From assembly GCA_013373105.1 (NCBI GenBank), contig JABXIJ010000015.1, forward strand, positions 62,001 to 126,000: 64,000 nucleotides of DNA, given 5' to 3'. A model generated the notes under the pieces. The model did no database searches. It had not been told where the DNA came from and worked only from the letters and a program-made list of their open reading frames with translations. A program made the position numbers and the translations under genes. How positions within the stretch are numbered: position 1 is the stretch's first letter; the number at the start of each line of letters is the position of its first letter. Shown here piece after piece: positions 60,939 through 64,000 of the stretch. Origin of the DNA: Flavobacteriaceae bacterium (GTDB lineage: Bacteria; Bacteroidota; Bacteroidia; Flavobacteriales; Flavobacteriaceae).

Positions 60939-62522
60939 TTAAAATTCACTTGTAAAATGCAATTTTACTGATGGATATTTACTTTGTGTCATTTGAATAG
61001 TGAATGCAGAATCTGCTAAAAACACTAATTGGCCTTGCTTATCTTTTGCTAAATAACGTTGTTTTACTCTTTTAAATTCTTCAAACTCATCATTTTTAGG
61101 GTTTTCTGGTTCTACCCAACAAGCTTTATGAACGTTTAAATTTTCATAGGTACATTTTGCACCATATTCATGCTCTAATCTATACTGAATTACTTCAAAC
61201 TGTAAGGCTCCAACAGTACCAATTACTCTTCTACCATTCATTTCTAGTATAAATAATTGGGCTACACCTTCATCCATTAATTGATCTAAACCTTTATATA
61301 ATTGTTTAGATTTCATAGGATCTGCATTGTTAACATATCTAAAGTGTTCAGGTGAAAAACTTGGTATTCCTTTAAAATTTAATTCTTCGCCTTCTGTTAA
61401 TGTGTCTCCAATTTTAAAATTTCCTGTATCATGTAAACCAACTATATCACCTGGAAATGATTCATCAACTATTTCTTTCTTTTCTGCAAAAAATGCATTT
61501 GGACTAGAAAACTTTACTTTTTTACCTTGTCTAACATGTAGGTAAGGGGTGTTTCTTTTAAAAGTACCAGATACAATTTTCACGAATGCTAGCCTATCTC
61601 TGTGTTTAGGATCCATATTTGCATGAATCTTAAATACAAATCCAGTCATGTCTTTCTCTTTTGAATCTACTAATCGTTCTTCAGCTTTTTTAGGCTGAGG
61701 AGAAGGAGCAATTTCTATAAATGCATCTAGTAATTCTTTTACTCCAAAATTATTTAAGGCAGAGCCGAAAAATACAGGTTGTAATTCTCCATTTAAATAA
61801 TCATCTTGATTAAACTCTGGATATACTTCACTAATCAACTCCAATTCTTCGCGTAAAGTTTCTGCTGCAGTTTCACCAACTGCTTTATCTAATTCTGGGT
61901 TACTAATATCGGTAAACTCAACTCCTTTTGAAATTTTTGTTTTATTTACTGAATACAAGTTCAGTTTTTTCTCCCAAATGTTATAGATACCTTTAAAGTC
62001 ATAACCCATACCAATTGGAAAGCTCATAGGAGTTACTCTTAAGCCTAATTTTTGCTCAACTTCATCTAATAAATCAAAAGCATCTTTACCTTCTCTATCT
62101 AGTTTGTTGATAAAAACTAACATAGGTATATTACGCATTCTACAAACTTCTACTAATTTTTCTGTTTGAGGTTCTACACCTTTTGCAACATCGATAACAA
62201 CTATAACACTATCAACTGCAGTTAAGGTTCTAAAAGTATCTTCTGCAAAATCTTTATGACCAGGCGTATCTAGAATGTTTATTTTCTTGTTGTTGTAGTT
62301 AAATGCTAATACAGAAGTAGCTACAGAAATTCCTCTCTGACGCTCAATTTCCATAAAATCTGAGGTAGCACTTTTTTTAATTTTATTATTTTTTACAGCA
62401 CCAGCTTCTTGAATAGCACCACCAAATAATAATAGTTTTTCTGTTAGTGTAGTTTTACCTGCATCTGGGTGAGAAATAATACCAAATGTTCTTCTACGTG
62501 CAATCTGTTCTAAAAAACTCAT
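60939..62522 (-). CDS. prfC: peptide chain release factor 3
   Basis: GTPase that frees class-1 release factors (RF1/RF2) from the ribosome after termination. 527 aa, with G1 SHPDAGKTTLTE at 17-28, switch region EIERQRGISVATSV near 54-66, G3 DTPGHKDF near 81, and G4 NKLD near 138. The length and the RF3-specific C-terminal stretch (FEVIQYRLEHEYGAKC) separate it from EF-G. A -7 box at 62540-62547 precedes it. Confidence 0.96.
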   Translation of the reverse strand: MSFLEQIARRRTFGIISHPDAGKTTLTEKLLLFGGAIQEAGAVKNNKIKKSATSDFMEIERQRGISVATSVLAFNYNNKKINILDTPGHKDFAEDTFRTLTAVDSVIVVIDVAKGVEPQTEKLVEVCRMRNIPMLVFINKLDREGKDAFDLLDEVEQKLGLRVTPMSFPIGMGYDFKGIYNIWEKKLNLYSVNKTKISKGVEFTDISNPELDKAVGETAAETLREELELISEVYPEFNQDDYLNGELQPVFFGSALNNFGVKELLDAFIEIAPSPQPKKAEERLVDSKEKDMTGFVFKIHANMDPKHRDRLAFVKIVSGTFKRNTPYLHVRQGKKVKFSSPNAFFAEKKEIVDESFPGDIVGLHDTGNFKIGDTLTEGEELNFKGIPSFSPEHFRYVNNADPMKSKQLYKGLDQLMDEGVAQLFILEMNGRRVIGTVGALQFEVIQYRLEHEYGAKCTYENLNVHKACWVEPENPKNDEFEEFKRVKQRYLAKDKQGQLVFLADSAFTIQMTQSKYPSVKLHFTSEF

Positions 62523-62539
62523 TTACAAAAATTGAGCTG

Positions 62540-62547
62540 CAAATATA
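62540..62547 (-). promoter_or_regulatory. -7 box of prfC
   Basis: TATATTTG on the minus strand, a full TAnnTTTG match, 18 bases ahead of the start codon. Confidence 0.55.
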
Positions 62548-62566
62548 GGTGTTACATTTGCAATTA

Positions 62567-63271
62567 TCAATCTAAAATTTCTACAGTCATATGTACATCT
62601 GTTATTGGCCATTCATCTATGCCAACTTCAACTCGAGAAATTTTATCCATAGTGTCAAAGCCAGAAATAACTTCACCAAAAACAGTATGTTCTCCATCTA
62701 AATGATGTGCTCCATTTCTTTTATGAACTATAAAAAACTCAAATGGACTTGAGAGTTTGTTAGGGTTGTTTTCCCAATCTCTAGCAGCAGAAAGAGCTCC
62801 ATATTTATGAGTTCTATGCTTTTTAAATTCGGGTTTTATTAAATAATTGCCATACTTTCTTCTTTGTTGAAGTGTATAAGTATGGTCTGAGTTACCACCT
62901 TGAATAACAAAATCTTTGGCAACTCTATAAAATACAGTGGTATTGAAATATTTAATTTTAGTTAAGAATATAAAATTTGCTCTATGAAGAGGAACATCGT
63001 TAAACAAGCGAAGTTTAATGTTACCAAATTTTGTTTTTATAATAACTCTAGTCTCTTGGTTTTGTTTGCCAAATTCTTTTAGAAAAGATTCTACATTTTG
63101 GTAGTTTAAGCTATCCCATCTTTTTTCAATTTTCTTTTCTTTTTTTTTCTTTACAACTTTCTTTTCTTTATTTATTTCTTTTGAAACTGTTTTTTTTGGT
63201 TCTTTTTTTTCTGAACAGTTTAACAAAACTAAAGTGATAATTAAAAATAATGAAGATTTTAAAAGTTTCAA
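62567..63271 (-). CDS. cyclophilin-type peptidyl-prolyl isomerase lipoprotein
   Basis: 234-aa lipoprotein with a TTG start (MKLLKSSLFLIITLVLLNCS; lipid Cys19) followed by a very Lys-rich linker (about 24-50). A cyclophilin domain covers about 75-232, with FYRVAKDFVIQGG near 113 and GAHHLDGEHTVFGEV near 193. The tryptophan near the last motif is replaced by His, which often means cyclosporin insensitivity. It acts on envelope proteins in the periplasm. A -7 box is seen at 63298-63305. Confidence 0.88.
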   Translation of the reverse strand: MKLLKSSLFLIITLVLLNCSEKKEPKKTVSKEINKEKKVVKKKKEKKIEKRWDSLNYQNVESFLKEFGKQNQETRVIIKTKFGNIKLRLFNDVPLHRANFIFLTKIKYFNTTVFYRVAKDFVIQGGNSDHTYTLQQRRKYGNYLIKPEFKKHRTHKYGALSAARDWENNPNKLSSPFEFFIVHKRNGAHHLDGEHTVFGEVISGFDTMDKISRVEVGIDEWPITDVHMTVEILD

Positions 63272-63297
63272 ATTATGATTTTTAGATTTTTAAAAAT

Positions 63298-63305
63298 CAA
63301 AGATA
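63298..63305 (-). promoter_or_regulatory. -7 box of the cyclophilin lipoprotein gene
   Basis: TATCTTTG on the minus strand, a full TAnnTTTG match, 26 bases ahead of the TTG start. Confidence 0.5.
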
Positions 63306-63378
63306 AATCATCGTAATTCAAAAATGAAAATCTATAAGACTTTATTATAATTTTATGGTTTTTACAAATGGTTTACAT

Positions 63379-63386
63379 TATCTTTG
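63379..63386 (+). promoter_or_regulatory. -7 box of idi
   Basis: TATCTTTG, a full TAnnTTTG match. The idi ATG (63392) is only 5 bases after its last G, so the mRNA may be leaderless or nearly so. Confidence 0.5.
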
Positions 63387-63391
63387 TAACT

Positions 63392-63910
63392 ATGGATGAA
63401 CTAGTAGTTTTAGTAGACGAAAATGATGAACAAGTAGGCTTAATGCCAAAAATGGAAGCTCACGAAAAAGCTTTATTGCACAGAGCTTTTTCAGTATTTA
63501 CTTTTAATAAAAAAGGTGAATTATTACTGCAACAAAGAGCAGCTCATAAATACCATTCACCTTTATTATGGACAAACACTTGTTGTTCACATCAAAGAGA
63601 AGGTGAAAATAATATTGAGGCAGGAAAAAGAAGACTACAAGAAGAAATGGGGTTTTCTACTGAGCTTAAAGAAGTATTTTCGTTCATATACAAAGCACCT
63701 TTTGATAATGGTTTAACAGAACATGAATTAGATCATGTAATGATTGGTTATTTTGATGGTGAACCAAACATAAATAAAGATGAAGTAGAAAGTTACAAGT
63801 GGATGTTGTTAGAAGATGTAAAAAAGGATATAGAGAATAACCCAGATATTTATACAGCTTGGTTTAAAATAATTTTTAAAGAATCATACAATAAACTCAA
63901 GAATGCCTAA
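63392..63910 (+). CDS. idi: isopentenyl-diphosphate delta-isomerase, type I
   Basis: Converts isopentenyl diphosphate to dimethylallyl diphosphate for isoprenoid (menaquinone side chain, carotenoid, undecaprenyl) synthesis. 172 aa from ATG 63392 (MDELVVLVDENDEQVGLMPK), with the Nudix fold: active-site Cys in WTNTCCSHQ, Nudix-type helix RRLQEEMGF, and a Glu in the later TEHELDHV stretch for metal. A longer frame starting at 63368 would begin ahead of the promoter box, so it is rejected. It overlaps the following gene by 8 bases. Confidence 0.93.
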   Translation: MDELVVLVDENDEQVGLMPKMEAHEKALLHRAFSVFTFNKKGELLLQQRAAHKYHSPLLWTNTCCSHQREGENNIEAGKRRLQEEMGFSTELKEVFSFIYKAPFDNGLTEHELDHVMIGYFDGEPNINKDEVESYKWMLLEDVKKDIENNPDIYTAWFKIIFKESYNKLKNA

Positions 63911-64000
63911 AGTTACTGTTCATAGAAAAGCACATTTTAATGCAGCGCATAGATTGTACAGAAAAGATTGGAGTGATGAAAAAAACTTCGATGTTTTTAG
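63903..64000 (+). CDS. 6-carboxy-tetrahydropterin synthase (QueD-like), N-terminal part
   Basis: Partial gene cut by the window end (32 residues). MPKVTVHRKAHFNAAHRLYR holds the zinc-binding FNAAHRL motif of the PTPS/QueD family, an early enzyme of queuosine (7-deazaguanine) synthesis in bacteria. Only the first zinc His is visible; the remaining ligands and the catalytic Cys lie beyond the edge. It overlaps idi by 8 bases, so it is in the same transcript. Confidence 0.82.
   Translation, partial: MPKVTVHRKAHFNAAHRLYRKDWSDEKNFDVF

Noticed and set aside
1..64000. Mobile element, prophage, CRISPR or defence island
   Set aside because: No transposase, integrase, repeat array, tRNA-flanked insertion or shift in base composition was found; almost all genes are core metabolism or envelope genes.
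1..64000. tRNA genes in the intergenic gaps
   Set aside because: No cloverleaf with a GGTTCGAATCC-type T-arm was found; gaps are mostly under 150 bases and filled by promoters and terminators.

Overview
The window is a 64-kb piece of chromosome from a low-GC, AT-rich member of the Bacteroidota, most likely a marine Flavobacteriaceae (Polaribacter- or Tenacibaculum-like). The support is: Bacteroidota-type promoters with a TAnnTTTG -7 box in front of many genes; little sign of Shine-Dalgarno sites; family-restricted proteins (DUF4295, DUF4199, DUF1573, a cyclophilin-FKBP fusion, bacillithiol BshC, the 67-aa Cys-rich membrane protein); and menaquinone genes in the usual flavobacterial order. The genus is an inference. 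No tRNA, rRNA, CRISPR array, insertion sequence, phage gene or integrase was seen. The stretch reads as core genome, densely packed, with many convergent pairs that touch or overlap.

Layout. 1-6.9 kb: start of a GT11 fucosyltransferase, CCA-adding enzyme, then a minus-strand block of DUF4199, dolichol-phosphate-mannose-like glycosyltransferase, phospho-sugar mutase and MsbA-like exporter. 7.06-7.16 kb: small SRP RNA with its own promoter. 7.2-9.1 kb: SDR oxidoreductase and a lipoprotein gene split by one in-frame stop. 9.2-16.4 kb: transaldolase, then menD, a half-size CvfB-like S1 protein, a secreted esterase-like pseudoenzyme with a partner, menB, FAH-family hydrolase and cinA. 16.5-18.3 kb: L28-L33-DUF4295 and ftsY; the SRP receptor and SRP RNA are both in this window. 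18.4-31.1 kb: amidase, rimO, an outer-membrane barrel, an M14 peptidase, bshC with a Cys-Cys mini-ORF in front, a two-gene membrane module of unknown role, lpdA, argS and a YkgJ-type protein. 31.1-37.4 kb: NamZ-like muramidase, LolE-like permease, a LysR / 82-aa membrane protein / SbtA-like bicarbonate transporter group, and a cystathionine-beta-synthase-like enzyme. 37.4-37.9 kb: the only large gene-free stretch, with two tandem promoter-terminator units (candidate small RNAs) and an inverted repeat. 37.9-44.2 kb, minus strand: lipA, a divergent NRAMP, an ECF sigma factor, a glycosyltransferase, a small Cys protein, murB and an aminotransferase. 44.3-55.5 kb: retropepsin-PDZ protease, DUF1573, valS, aldo/keto reductase, a GlcD-GlcF type 2-hydroxyacid dehydrogenase, and a second M14 peptidase. 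55.5-64 kb: YqaE/Pmp3, CsaA, Mpo1-like, TPR lipoprotein, a response-regulator remnant, cyclophilin-FKBP fusion, a three-repeat outer-membrane protein, prfC, a cyclophilin lipoprotein, idi and the start of queD.

How the genes fit together. Most are housekeeping: translation (valS, argS, L28, L33, prfC, rimO, CCA enzyme), membrane targeting, cell wall (murB, namZ), cofactors (lipA, lpdA, menD/menB, queD) and thiol metabolism (CBS-type enzyme, bshC). I did not find a large undescribed multi-gene system. The best leads are small: the Cys-Cys mini-ORF that may sense cysteine ahead of bshC, the tandem small-RNA units at 37.47-37.77 kb, the LysR/82-aa/SbtA group, the unknown membrane gene pair at 26.3-27.1 kb, the interrupted lipoprotein at 8.0-9.1 kb, and the triple-repeat outer-membrane protein at 59.4-60.9 kb.
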